Assembly (NCBI GenBank): GCA_029856435.1
Contig: JAHQXB010000075.1
Span: forward strand, 1 to 64,000
Origin: Candidatus Jordarchaeia archaeon
GTDB taxonomy: Archaea > Asgardarchaeota > Jordiarchaeia > Jordiarchaeales > Jordiarchaeaceae
Direction of reading: 5' to 3'
DNA: 64,000 nt
The notes under the pieces were generated by a model. That model searched no databases, had not been told where the DNA came from, and worked only from the letters and a program-made list of their open reading frames with translations. Position numbers and translations under genes: made by a program. This document shows, piece after piece, positions 20,140-30,068 of the stretch. The stretch's first letter is position 1. The number at the start of each line of letters is the position of its first letter.

Positions 20140-21237
20140 CTACACTCTTTTTGCTGCTTCGACAATTGCTTTTACAAAGTCTTCAGGCATAACTAGAGGT
20201 ATCTCCCAATCCGGTCGCTCAAATATTTGTTCCACCTTTGATTTTACTTCCCACTCGTTTTGAGGGTTAATCCCTTTTAGGGAGTTTTCTAATTCTTTAA
20301 GGTAACTTTCTGGTCTGCAGTAGAAGTCTCCTGAAAACATCAAGTCTTCGATTTTTCCCTCTGGATTAAGTAGAATGTGGACAACTAGTTCTCGGTCTCT
20401 CTTGTTTTTTGCGAAAACAAATTTGTAGCCCTTATTTAACAAATCCTTTAGTTTTGGGAACCTTGCCATACTTGAGAAGGCGAACCTGTTTTCAGGGGAA
20501 GTAGCGTAGTCACGCCACTTTTGATATATTTCCCTCTCGGCGTCCAGTATTCCTCCCTCTTCTAATTCGATACCCAGTACGTTCTGGAAGGATTCCACAA
20601 AAGCCTTTTTGAACTCTTCATTAGTGGGAAGTCTACCTGTCTCAGCTTTTACGCTGGTCATAAGTTCAGACAAGTCCTTTATTCTCTTGTCCCGGAGCTT
20701 CTCAGGGTGTAATTGCACAACATCTGAGAAGTATTTGAAGTCCAAGTCTTTCAGCGAGATTATGCACTGCATAACTACAGTTTTTTCTATTTCAGTAAAT
20801 CCGAACCCCGTTATTTTACGGTCTCCCACCATAACGTCTCCAGCATACTTGTACCAGGCATTCCTAACTCCCAACTTTTTGTATCCTTCAGTAATGGCCT
20901 CCCCAACCTTCCTGAAAGCGTCGTCAAGTTTGGGGAAAAAGTCTCGGTCTACTGTAAGACCTAGCCCTCTACTACCAACGGGATCAATGAGAATCACACC
21001 CCCACCAATGGGTCTACGTACCACATCGATGTCCTTTTCCTTTGCCCTCTCATAGTCAATTGCCAAATCTAAATCTTGGTATCTCCCAATGCTTATCGAG
21101 TATTTTGAGAAGCCCGAGAGGAGAAAAGTGTTGGGACTCACTCCAAGAAGTTTACCCTCCACCGCAGTCATAGTGTAGGCCACAATGTCTGGGCCGTCAA
21201 GTGCCGGAGCCCAAATTAGACGCCACTTATCTGACAA
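20140..21237 (-). CDS. Lipoate-protein ligase A family protein with C-terminal domain
   Basis: KYSISIGRYQDLDLAIDYERAKEKDIDVVRRPIGGGVILIDPVG, GDVMVGDRKITGFG. Confidence 0.8.
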   Translation of the reverse strand: MSDKWRLIWAPALDGPDIVAYTMTAVEGKLLGVSPNTFLLSGFSKYSISIGRYQDLDLAIDYERAKEKDIDVVRRPIGGGVILIDPVGSRGLGLTVDRDFFPKLDDAFRKVGEAITEGYKKLGVRNAWYKYAGDVMVGDRKITGFGFTEIEKTVVMQCIISLKDLDFKYFSDVVQLHPEKLRDKRIKDLSELMTSVKAETGRLPTNEEFKKAFVESFQNVLGIELEEGGILDAEREIYQKWRDYATSPENRFAFSSMARFPKLKDLLNKGYKFVFAKNKRDRELVVHILLNPEGKIEDLMFSGDFYCRPESYLKELENSLKGINPQNEWEVKSKVEQIFERPDWEIPLVMPEDFVKAIVEAAKRV

Positions 21238-21465
21238 GAAGATCCTCCCTATTTCTAGAAACCTTACTATAAACTATGACTTTTAATCATTATCTTCTAT
21301 ACGCTGTTATTTAATTTTTATTAGCAAAGATGGGATAACTTGGATTAACCAGAATCAACCACACAAGAATTTTTAAATTGCAAAATGATAATTTTAGCTA
21401 GTTCTTAAAACATTTCTGGTCAATTTCAAGGTGAATTTACTGCATTGTTACTATTTAGGTTTGGC

Positions 21466-22533
21466 TTATTTTTGGAAATTGATGATAGTTTTTATTTCTT
21501 CAAAGTCGCTTTTGAAGGCTAGATTGGCTTTTTCAGGTATGAGTTCCCGGGAAACCAGTTTACCCATTACTTTGGGATACTTATTCTTTATATCAATTAA
21601 GGTTTTCAGGCCCATTTCGTAGTGCTTTCTGTTGGAGCTGACCGAGCCGAATGCCACCTTGTTTCCCACTACCATGTTGGCAAATATTCTTCCGAAATCG
21701 TCGCACTCCTGAATTTCCCTGTAGAGCCCTAAGAAACAAAGTATACCATTAGGCTTTAACAGTCCGCAACACTCCAAGGCTGTTGTAGCTGCCCCCGAAG
21801 CCTCAACAATGATATCGAATTTTCTGTCCAAAGAAGGAAGCGGATTTTCCCTTTCATCAAGGTATTCTCCACCCGCCTCCCTAACAATTTTAGCCTTAAT
21901 GCTCTCAACGCGATTCCTTGAAACATTGAGCACATTAAATCCTCTTAGACTGAGAACCAAGGTAGCTAATAGACCCAGGGGACCAGCCCCAGTAACCAAG
22001 ACGTCTTCAGGCTCCCATATCAACCTTTCCTGAATCTTAATTAGTTGGGAAATTCCCTTTTCCACTTTGCTCAGAGGCTCCAAAAATACCCCTTCATCCT
22101 TTAATTCCTCGGGAACTTTGACTAGATACTGGGCATCAGCAACAGCGTAATCCGAGGCGAAACCATGAAGCTTAATAATCCCATGCTCTAAGTAGTTCCC
22201 AGTTACGCAGGCGTCTGGCTCACCGTTTTTACAGTTCAGGCAGTTCTGTATGCAAGGCCTCCTAACGATTGGCACCACAATGTCTCCCACTTTAACATTC
22301 TTCACATTTTCTCCCACTTCCTCAACTATTCCCACAGCTTCGTGACCTATTATTATGAAGGGGGAGCCTTCGGGGGGCGTGCCGTAGTAGCCGTCATTTA
22401 TCTCCCTATCAGCAGTATCTATGCCTACCTTCAAAATTCTGAGCAAAGCTTCATTTTCTTTTGGTTTCGGTTTATGCAGTTCCATAAGCTGGACAGAATT
22501 TCTATCAGGCGGAGTAGCAACGATGGCTCTCAT
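21466..22533 (-). CDS. Glucose 1-dehydrogenase-like medium-chain dehydrogenase (zinc MDR)
   Basis: GHEAVGIVEEVGENVKNVKVGDIVVPIVRRPC..CLNCKNGEPDAC, EPLSKVEKGI, VLVTGAGPLGLLA. Confidence 0.85.
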   Translation of the reverse strand: MRAIVATPPDRNSVQLMELHKPKPKENEALLRILKVGIDTADREINDGYYGTPPEGSPFIIIGHEAVGIVEEVGENVKNVKVGDIVVPIVRRPCIQNCLNCKNGEPDACVTGNYLEHGIIKLHGFASDYAVADAQYLVKVPEELKDEGVFLEPLSKVEKGISQLIKIQERLIWEPEDVLVTGAGPLGLLATLVLSLRGFNVLNVSRNRVESIKAKIVREAGGEYLDERENPLPSLDRKFDIIVEASGAATTALECCGLLKPNGILCFLGLYREIQECDDFGRIFANMVVGNKVAFGSVSSNRKHYEMGLKTLIDIKNKYPKVMGKLVSRELIPEKANLAFKSDFEEIKTIINFQK

Positions 22534-22800
22534 TTGAAAACCTCCAATACCCGATTTTAGATAAGCGTAGTGGTGAACCAGTTATTAGCCCAGACAACTT
22601 GAACCCCAAACAATTTAGGGCACATAAGTAGATATAAGAGCGATCACAGGTTTAAAATCTTTTTAAAAGCTTTAGGAATTTTAAACTTATCAATTTTACT
22701 CACAATACATATTCAGGTATATAATTCATAATTGCAAATATTCTGAGAATCATGAGTGTAAAAGCGTGTTTTAAGGAGGCACGACAAAAATATATTAAAT

Positions 22801-23508
22801 TTGTTTGCATTTGTTAGAAGTATGGACAAAGAGGTTGTTCTTAAAAGGTTTGACACTTTGGCTCCCGATTATGATAATTATATTTCCCGGGTTGACGGCT
22901 ACTCGGAAACCCTCGATAGGATTATTGAGTTGGCGGAAGCTGAAAAGCCGAGTATCGTTTTGGATTTAGGAACTGGCACTGGAACAGTTAGCTTCAGACT
23001 GGCACCCAAGGTAAAGAAAGTCTACGCGCGAGACATTTCCCAGAAAATGTTGCAAGTTGCCAAAGAAAAGGCTTCAAAAACCAAAATCCAGAACATCGAC
23101 TTTGGCAATGGCACATTCTCCGAACCAAATTGCAACGAAAAGGTAGACCTAATTGTCAGCAACCTGGCTTTCCACCACCTATATGATGAGGAGAAAAGGG
23201 AAGCGATAAAGGTCTGGATCAATCTGTTAAAACCCGGAGGCAGGGTAATTCTTGGGGATCACATGTGGTTCTTCGACCACAAGAAAGAACCAGAGAGAAG
23301 GGAGAAACTAGTTCGAAAAATTATTGAAACACTGGGAGACCCCAAAAGGCCCATAGAAGAACAGATAGAGGAGCTAGAAAAAAGAGACCATCCTGCAAAC
23401 ATTTATGATTTAAAAAAATTTTTCGAAGAAGCCGGTTTCGTGGTTGAAAAAATCGAAGCGACACTATCCCCAGTAATGGGTATAATTGTCGCCGCAAAAC
23501 GCAAATAA
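22801..23508 (+). CDS. Class I SAM-dependent methyltransferase (copy 1)
   Basis: VLDLGTGTGTVSFRLA motif I, KVDLIVSNLAFHHL, LLKPGGRVILGD. Confidence 0.88.
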   Translation: MFAFVRSMDKEVVLKRFDTLAPDYDNYISRVDGYSETLDRIIELAEAEKPSIVLDLGTGTGTVSFRLAPKVKKVYARDISQKMLQVAKEKASKTKIQNIDFGNGTFSEPNCNEKVDLIVSNLAFHHLYDEEKREAIKVWINLLKPGGRVILGDHMWFFDHKKEPERREKLVRKIIETLGDPKRPIEEQIEELEKRDHPANIYDLKKFFEEAGFVVEKIEATLSPVMGIIVAAKRK

Positions 23509-23585
23509 TAAATTCAGGTTTCGACACAAAAAAGTTAACCAAGAAATTTTTTACCGTCCCAAGTGAATCTCATTTAGGTGAGAAT

Positions 23586-24275
23586 ATGTCCAAGAAGGAT
23601 ATAATAGAACGTTTTGACAGCGTGGCGGAAAGCTACGATGAGCGCACCTCAAAATGGCCAGGATATGACCAGTTACTAAAAAGGATAGTTGAGTTGGCAA
23701 ATCCTAAGGAGAGCGACGTTGTAATGGATGTTGGCGCGGGTACGGGAAGTGTTTCCTTCACCTTTGCGCCCAGAGTGTGTAAGGTTGTAGCGCTGGACAT
23801 CGCAGAAAAAATGGTGGAGACTGGTCGGAAAAAAGCACGAGAGAAAAATTTTCAAAACGTTGAATTTAGAATTGGCGACTTTGAAAATCCCAACTACAAC
23901 GAAAAAGTGGACATAATTGTGAGCAACATTGCTTTTCACCATCTTACTCATGAACAAAAAAGAAAAGTGATAAGGAACTGGTACGGTCTGCTCAAGCCGG
24001 GAGGAAGGGTAATAATTGGGGACATAATGTTTTTCTTCGATCCAGTTAAAGAGAGGGAGAGAGCAGTAGAGTTAATAAAATTTCTCTTGGAGAGATTTGC
24101 TGTTAAGAAGGAGGGTGAAGATTTAGAGAGCACTATGGAGAGATACAAGAAAACAGATTACCCCATATATGTCCACACATTAAAACAATATTTTGAAGAA
24201 GCAGGATACCAAGTGGTAGCAATAGAAGAAATAATCCCTCCCATCCTAGGCGTAATATGCGCTCAAAAAGAGTGA
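23586..24275 (+). CDS. Class I SAM-dependent methyltransferase (copy 2, tandem paralogue)
   Basis: VMDVGAGTGSVSFTFAPRV, KVDIIVSNIAFHHL, LLKPGGRVIIGD; colinear with upstream gene. Confidence 0.88.
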   Translation: MSKKDIIERFDSVAESYDERTSKWPGYDQLLKRIVELANPKESDVVMDVGAGTGSVSFTFAPRVCKVVALDIAEKMVETGRKKAREKNFQNVEFRIGDFENPNYNEKVDIIVSNIAFHHLTHEQKRKVIRNWYGLLKPGGRVIIGDIMFFFDPVKERERAVELIKFLLERFAVKKEGEDLESTMERYKKTDYPIYVHTLKQYFEEAGYQVVAIEEIIPPILGVICAQKE

Positions 24276-24444
24276 AAAAACTCCGAAAATATACTTGTTC
24301 CTCCTCTCAAAAATCTAAGAGTAGACCATTCTGGTCATCTGCTACTTAAAGCACCTAAATTTTAGTTTAAATATTGGTGACCGAAAATTTAAGTTTCTAT
24401 AAAAAATTCGAAATTTTTTCCAACTTATTACTATTGGTGATTTT

Positions 24445-24664
24445 ATGGTGAATGTGGAAATAAGAAGTGTTGATTCCCAAGGAAGATTGCCTTTACCCTC
24501 TTGCTTGGAGGAAGAAACATGTGATAGATGGAGGAGAGGTTTACGTGGTTGTTCTTGATGATAGAATAGAAATTTTGCCACCAAAATCTGACTTGAAAAG
24601 ATTTGTGGACTCTGTTGAAATTGATGTTCCCGAAAAAGCATTTCTAGACTATCACAAGTTTTGA
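24445..24664 (+). pseudogene. AbrB/SpoVT-type DNA-binding (VapB-like) protein, frameshifted
   Basis: ATG 24445 frame reads MVNVEIRSVDSQGRLPLP then shifts to the frame AWRKKHVIDGGEVYVVVLDDRIEILPPKSDLKRFVDSVEIDVP. Confidence 0.65.
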
Positions 24665-24834
24665 AAATTCTTGGGCAAGGAAGTGAGATAAGGTTTGTTG
24701 GCTCATATATTTATATATGCAATACTGGCTTTGAAGGAACGAAAAAAGGGAATAACAGGAAATAAAAGTTAGAGAAACCGGAAAAAGTAAAAAATGGGAT
24801 TTATACGATTTTTAGCTAAGATATTTCACAGAGT

Positions 24835-25381
24835 CTATAATAGAGCAATTAGTCCCTTGATAATCAGGATGTCCATTATTAACTGTCCATAAGGCCAAGG
24901 ATTGAGCTGACATACTGTAAAATTTAGAATCACAGCAAAACTCACCCAAACCTATATAGGGAATCATCAAATAAGCCGCCCTCCTAGAAACCCAAGAAAA
25001 CAATAGAATGGTGAGGGCGATTGCTATCCAAAGGGGAACTATGTCCAAAAAGCCATAGAGCGGTGACTGGAATCCGAAAAACAGAATTCACCAGAGAGTG
25101 TTTAGTGCCAATTGAACACCATAAAGGGAAAGTGCTATCCTAACCTTTTTCTTTTCCCAACCTTCCATCCAAACAAGAAACGCTGCAACCGCCATTAAAA
25201 CACAAAGGGTTAACCAAGCCGGGCCGAAAAGCCAGCTAGGAGGATTGAAGTAAGACTTTATGAGAAACTCGTACCACGTAAAAATCGAGGTAGTGGTAAA
25301 TAGCGAACCAATAAAGCCCGCAGCCTGAGCGATGAGAATGCTAACTACAAGTTTAAAAACTATACCTTTTGTAAACTTCAG
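24835..25381 (-). pseudogene. tspO: TspO/MBR family tryptophan-rich sensory protein, decayed
   Basis: Reverse frame: TTTSIFTWYEFLIKSYFNPPSWLFGPAWLTLCVLMAVAAFLVW...GVQLALNTLW(TGA)ILFFGFQSPLYGFLDIVPLWIAIALTILLFSWVSRRAAYLMIPYI, then a shifted frame WVSFAVILNFTVCQLN. Confidence 0.8.
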
Positions 25382-25648
25382 AATATTGCCTCCTCCACAA
25401 TAATATATTTCAGTCTAGTTTAGGATTATTCTTGTTAGATATATAGGGGCTTAAAAATTCTTCTAGTGCATATTAACATAACAAAAACGGCAAATATAGA
25501 AGCAGAACACTTAAAGTTGGTTATCTTTTTGATAAATAATTAAGGGATACGAGCCTAATTCTAAGGAAGGGAATAGTTAAAAAATTGTTAAAGGTGCTGA
25601 TGCAAAAATTTGCTTGTGATGGTCTTCAAAAAGTAAAGGGGAGCTGTT

Positions 25649-25804
25649 CTATTTTTTTGTAGATTCCTTTTTCTTTAGGTTCAGTACCACTTCAAAATTC
25701 GGGCCGCATCCAGCACCTAGTGGGCAACCACTACAGCCTTGGCTGTAAATTTGCCCGTAACGTTCAACCAATTTTTTGCCTTTCTCTCCTTTTCCTCCAC
25801 TCAT
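25649..25804 (-). CDS. Small Cys-rich protein
   Basis: MSGGKGEKGKKLVERYGQIYSQGCSGCPLGAGCGPNFEVVLNLKKKESTKK from an internal ATG. Confidence 0.5.
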   Translation of the reverse strand: MSGGKGEKGKKLVERYGQIYSQGCSGCPLGAGCGPNFEVVLNLKKKESTKK

Positions 25805-25915
25805 TCTAGTCACCACAAGAATTTTTCTCACGTTTAAAGAGCTACAGACAAAAAAACAACACCTCATAATAATTAGGGAATTCAAAGATAGGAAATCTGC
25901 GACCCACCAAGTATT

Positions 25916-26395
25916 TTATGCTAGGACCAATACTTTGTCGGCGTCTGCGGCAATGTCTAGGAATGTGGCGGCACCCACAATGTCTTCTACTTCTGGTATT
26001 AGGTCCTCCTTCTTCAGTCCGAAGAGTTCTAGGGTGGTTGAGCAGGCGTGTAGGTGCACTTTGCCTGTTTTTGCAAGTTCACTGAGCATTTCTGAGGGCT
26101 TCCTGTATCCGGCCTTTTTAAGTTTGCGTTTAATCATCCAAGTTCCCAAGTTTCTCATGATCGGTGGGAGGCTGAGTTTCGCTTTGTCCGCTCCCCCCTT
26201 TCGTAGGAGGTTTAGCCCCCAGAATGTGAAGAAAATATGGGTTTCTACATCCATGGCTACTCCTGTTCTTGAAAGTATTATGCTCATCATTAATTTCTCA
26301 AACTTGTCGCTACCCACAATAAAGGCCATAGTCTTCATTTCCTTATTACACCTCAACTTCCATATTTTCAAATAATTTTTGGGAGCGTCTCCCAC
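25916..26395 (-). CDS. DsrE/DsrF-like (DsrE2-type) sulfur-relay family protein
   Basis: AFIVGSDKFEKLMMSIILSRTGVAMDVETHIFFTFWGLNLLRK...VHLHACSTTLELFGL...VGAATFLDIAADADKVLVLA. Confidence 0.75.
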   Translation of the reverse strand: MGDAPKNYLKIWKLRCNKEMKTMAFIVGSDKFEKLMMSIILSRTGVAMDVETHIFFTFWGLNLLRKGGADKAKLSLPPIMRNLGTWMIKRKLKKAGYRKPSEMLSELAKTGKVHLHACSTTLELFGLKKEDLIPEVEDIVGAATFLDIAADADKVLVLA

Positions 26396-26756
26396 TCACC
26401 CGACTTTAAAATCATAATGCTCCTTTTATTTGCTCGAGATTTTTGGCCATTCTAAATTTTTGAGAATTACTTTGCCCACCAAAAAGTTGCCTTAAAGTTT
26501 GTGAATAGTTATTGTATTTTGATTTGTATAATTATAGTTTCTTTTTCTAGGATTTGGTTCTTGTTGGGTCATTGACGCTCCATATAAACTAGCGTGTTAT
26601 ATACATATAAATATTTCTAAAAATTCGATAAATTTATTTTATTTTTCCATTAAAAACATAACAAATATATTCTCCAACGCATAATTTATAAAACAAAGGA
26701 ATCATAAACTAATTACGAGAAAATAAATGTGAAACAAGTCGTTTGAGGGAATAATT

Positions 26757-27272
26757 ATGACGAACTCCTTGGATGATGTGGATTTCAAAATATTGGACGT
26801 ATTAGTGAGGGACTCCAGAGCCTCTTTTAGGCAAATAGCCTTGGAACTGGGCATAGGGGTTACAACGGTTATAAGAAGGGTTGACGCTATGGAGAAGAAG
26901 GGTGTCATTTTGGGGTACTCAGCTAAGCTAAACCACGAAAAATTGGCTGGCGAAGTGGGAATTAGCTTTTTTCCAATTTGTTTCTTTATCAGGGTACGCC
27001 CGGGTTACGAAGTCAAGAAAGTTATAGAGGATATTTCGAAAACCAAATATTTTGAATTTATATGTTACATGTATCATGTTGCGGGAGATTTTGAAATTGC
27101 AGCCATGGCTAAGTGTCTAACTAGGAAAGGTGCTACTAGTCTGATTGAGAGCATATCCCGAATTGAGGGGGTGGAGAGAATCACTCCCCACGCCGTTTTG
27201 GAAACATATAAGGAGGAATTGGGGCCAAAACCAAGCATAGTTAAGGAATTCTTAAAAGATCTTGGAGGATAG
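26757..27272 (+). CDS. Lrp/AsnC family transcriptional regulator
   Basis: LDDVDFKILDVLVRDSRASFRQIALELGIGVTTVIRRVDAMEKKGVILGYSAKL plus RAM-like C-terminus. Confidence 0.88.
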   Translation: MTNSLDDVDFKILDVLVRDSRASFRQIALELGIGVTTVIRRVDAMEKKGVILGYSAKLNHEKLAGEVGISFFPICFFIRVRPGYEVKKVIEDISKTKYFEFICYMYHVAGDFEIAAMAKCLTRKGATSLIESISRIEGVERITPHAVLETYKEELGPKPSIVKEFLKDLGG

Positions 27273-27310
27273 CGTTTAAAAGAAGCCACATTCTTCCCTT
27301 TTAGTGCTTG

Positions 27311-27419
27311 GGTGATGCAGATTTATTCGGCTCCGTCTCCCTAATAATGCTCCAAATCGTGAAAGAAGCCCTATAAACACCCCCTTTTTTGAGGCGAAAC
27401 CGAACGATTCTACATCACC
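27311..27419. mobile_element. MITE-like family A, copy 1 (inverted orientation)
   Basis: 109 bp ggtgatgcagatttattcgg...ccgaacgattctacatcacc with imperfect TIRs; flanked by 9-bp direct repeat tagtgcttg (27302-27310 and 27420-27428). Confidence 0.88.
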
Positions 27420-27973
27420 TAGTGCTTGTTTCTCCTTTTCATAATCTTGCACAGTTCTTCGGGTTTAAAGGGAAGGTTTGAGAAGATTTTGTTTTCTATT
27501 TGAATCGCTTTGCGCTCCAGATTGTTTATTACCTTTATGGATTCTTTATCTTTGCCATAGCGTTTTCTTAGGTCTTTGAATCTCTCTTTTAAAGTCACAA
27601 CCTTAGTGTGGCGAACCCTCTTATCGGAGTAATTGACTACCTCCTCCTCCAAAATCTTTGATGAGTCATTATTTTCGTTTAAGAAAACATGTTGTTCCAC
27701 TATTTTTGCGATTTCATCGTAGCCTAGTTCTTTCATTAGACGTCCTGCCTCATGGGCGTGGCTGGTATTTGTTTTTAGACTGTCCATCTTTTTTATGTCG
27801 TGGAGTAGAGCGGCGGCTTCTATTTCTTGAATGTTCAGATTGTGTCCCTTTTTGTTGAGTTCAGTTGCCAGAAATACTGCTATCCTGCTAACCACTAAGC
27901 TATGTTTGACTATGTTTTGGGGAACATTATATTTTTCTAGGAGTTTAAGGCAGCGTGTCCTATTGGGAATCAT
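27419..27973 (-). CDS. HD domain metal-dependent phosphohydrolase-like protein
   Basis: EAAALLHDIKKMDSLKTNTSHAHEAGRLMKELGYDE HD motif. Confidence 0.78.
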   Translation of the reverse strand: MIPNRTRCLKLLEKYNVPQNIVKHSLVVSRIAVFLATELNKKGHNLNIQEIEAAALLHDIKKMDSLKTNTSHAHEAGRLMKELGYDEIAKIVEQHVFLNENNDSSKILEEEVVNYSDKRVRHTKVVTLKERFKDLRKRYGKDKESIKVINNLERKAIQIENKIFSNLPFKPEELCKIMKRRNKH

Positions 27974-28197
27974 TTTTCATCGTGAATCTCTTTGCAATTT
28001 GTTATTTTTAAATTCTTTCTTCAAACATGTGTTCTTTTTGAGGAGTTTTTATTGAGATATTAGCAAAAAAAAGATTCAATTTGTGGGAAAAGTTTTTAAT
28101 TTTATGCGATTTTTACGTTTTTTTATTCTTATTTTTGCGACATATTTATTAATTTGGGAGAGAATCATATATAACACTGTTTAGAGGAGCATCACAG

Positions 28198-28458
28198 ATG
28201 TCCCGCCCTCAAACCAGCCAAGTACTATTATTCAAAAGTGTAATTCAGCACATCTTCGAATCAAAATCGCTTGGCAGCGATTCTTGGAAACAGATATTTT
28301 ATCGTATAGCCACCTCGGCTTCCAAAATTTCTGGCATTCCCTTTGATCCCTCAGTGGTTGAATCCCCGGATAGAATGAAGGAGTTCGGGGAAAAATGTTT
28401 AATGATCAACCCCCAAGCAATTTCCTGCTTGGTTTATGCTGGCCAAATATCACAATAG
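28198..28458 (+). CDS. Small hypothetical protein
   Basis: 86 aa ORF in otherwise AT-rich intergenic DNA; no recognised motif. Confidence 0.35.
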   Translation: MSRPQTSQVLLFKSVIQHIFESKSLGSDSWKQIFYRIATSASKISGIPFDPSVVESPDRMKEFGEKCLMINPQAISCLVYAGQISQ

Positions 28459-29000
28459 TTATCGGGATGGTAAAAGAAATATTTGGGCACTCCCTTTAAG
28501 CACCGTCCTTAAGTAGAAGGCCCAATTTAGATAGTCCAGAACTGAAAGGATAGCATATAAAAACTTTAGACATTTCGAAAATTCCCTTACTGAAAACATT
28601 AAATATTTAAGTTCAATACAGAACCAAAAAAGTTTTTGAGCTATTTTGGGAATGATTATAAACCTGCTTATTTTACCGTGAGTCATGAGTGTCTATTAAA
28701 AGTAGACAGGAATTCAATGACTGAAATTCTTAAAAATCTAAAAAAGGGGGAATAGGGTTGATTTTAAATTTGAATTTCATAGCTCATCAATCTATTTTTG
28801 TAGTTTATTTTGAAGATACAGCGGTTCGCATCCGATTTGCTTTAGAATTAGTCTATCTCAGCTACATCTTCTTAAAATAGATTATTTTGCAGTTTATCCC
28901 TAATACTTGAACCCTTTATGGGGCATTGCCCCAAAAGTTGACCATATTAACGTAAATTTTAACTATTCAGGCTTACATTATTCAAGAGGAGGACTCTGGC

Positions 29001-30068
29001 TTGCGTTTTGACAGAGCTTTTAAAGGTTTAGAGAGAAGGCTCAGTCTTGAACATAAATATAATGCCTTGAAAGAGAGAGAAGAGGGAGGGTTCGAAGTCA
29101 GGTGTACTCCAAATTGGGTTTTGGGCTCTAATTATTTCCAAGTAATGGATCTTAAAAGACGTTTGCTTGAAACATATGAGGGGATCTCTCTTGAGGAGGC
29201 TGTTCCTGGTGAAGTTGTTTCGACTAATGCTGGCCAATGTTATTTGATTTATTCAGAGCGTCAGTCAGAGTTTTACAATTGTTTTAAGGGAGCTCGGGAG
29301 GCCATTATTTCCAATTTCAAGTTTCTTTACGGGATAGGGGAGAGAACAGAAGCCAAGTTGAAGAGGAGGGGTTATAGGACCATTGATGATTTGACCAAAC
29401 ATCCAAGGTGGGGCAAGGCAGCTAGAGAGTTTCTGGATTTGCTTGATAAGAGGCATTTCAAGAAGGTTCAAGAGTTATTGTGGCGTAGAGTTCCCAAGTC
29501 GCATCCTCTCTGTTTCCAGTTGGTGGGTCTAAACCAAGAGGAAGATTTTGCTATCATAGATATCGAAACTATGGGCCTCTTTTCCAAGCCTATAATTCTC
29601 CTAGGGGTGGCACATTCTAAAGGTGGAAAGATAAAAGTTCACCAGTATCTGGTGAGGAATGTTACAGAGGAAGTTGCTGCTCTAAAAGTATTTATGGAGG
29701 AGTTAGACAGGTTCAATGCAATTATATCTTATAATGGTAGGGCCTTCGACATTCCATTCATAGAGCAGAGGCTCAACTATTATGGGCTGAACTCAAATAT
29801 AGATAAGGCGCATTTTGACCTTCTACACTTCATTAGAAGAGCCTGGCGTCAAACTATTCCAGACTGTGGGCTTACCACGGTAGAAGAATTTATTTTGGGA
29901 TTAAAGCGTGGAGACGAGGTTCCAGGCGCTCTGGTTCCAGAATTTTACAGAGAGTACCTCAAAACAAAGAACGTGGGACCCTTGATCGCCATAATTAATC
30001 ATAACCTGCAGGACATCATTAGTTTAGCAAAATTATTTTCCAAGTTAAACGAGGCATTAATACAATGA
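29001..30068 (+). CDS. YprB/MrfB-type RNase H-like (DEDD) exonuclease with HhH segment
   Basis: LYGIGERTEAKLKRRGYRTIDDL (HhH), FAIIDIETMGLFSKPIILLG, AIISYNGRAFDIPFIEQRL, DIISLAKLF. ATGA overlap with the downstream helicase. Confidence 0.82.
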   Translation: MRFDRAFKGLERRLSLEHKYNALKEREEGGFEVRCTPNWVLGSNYFQVMDLKRRLLETYEGISLEEAVPGEVVSTNAGQCYLIYSERQSEFYNCFKGAREAIISNFKFLYGIGERTEAKLKRRGYRTIDDLTKHPRWGKAAREFLDLLDKRHFKKVQELLWRRVPKSHPLCFQLVGLNQEEDFAIIDIETMGLFSKPIILLGVAHSKGGKIKVHQYLVRNVTEEVAALKVFMEELDRFNAIISYNGRAFDIPFIEQRLNYYGLNSNIDKAHFDLLHFIRRAWRQTIPDCGLTTVEEFILGLKRGDEVPGALVPEFYREYLKTKNVGPLIAIINHNLQDIISLAKLFSKLNEALIQ

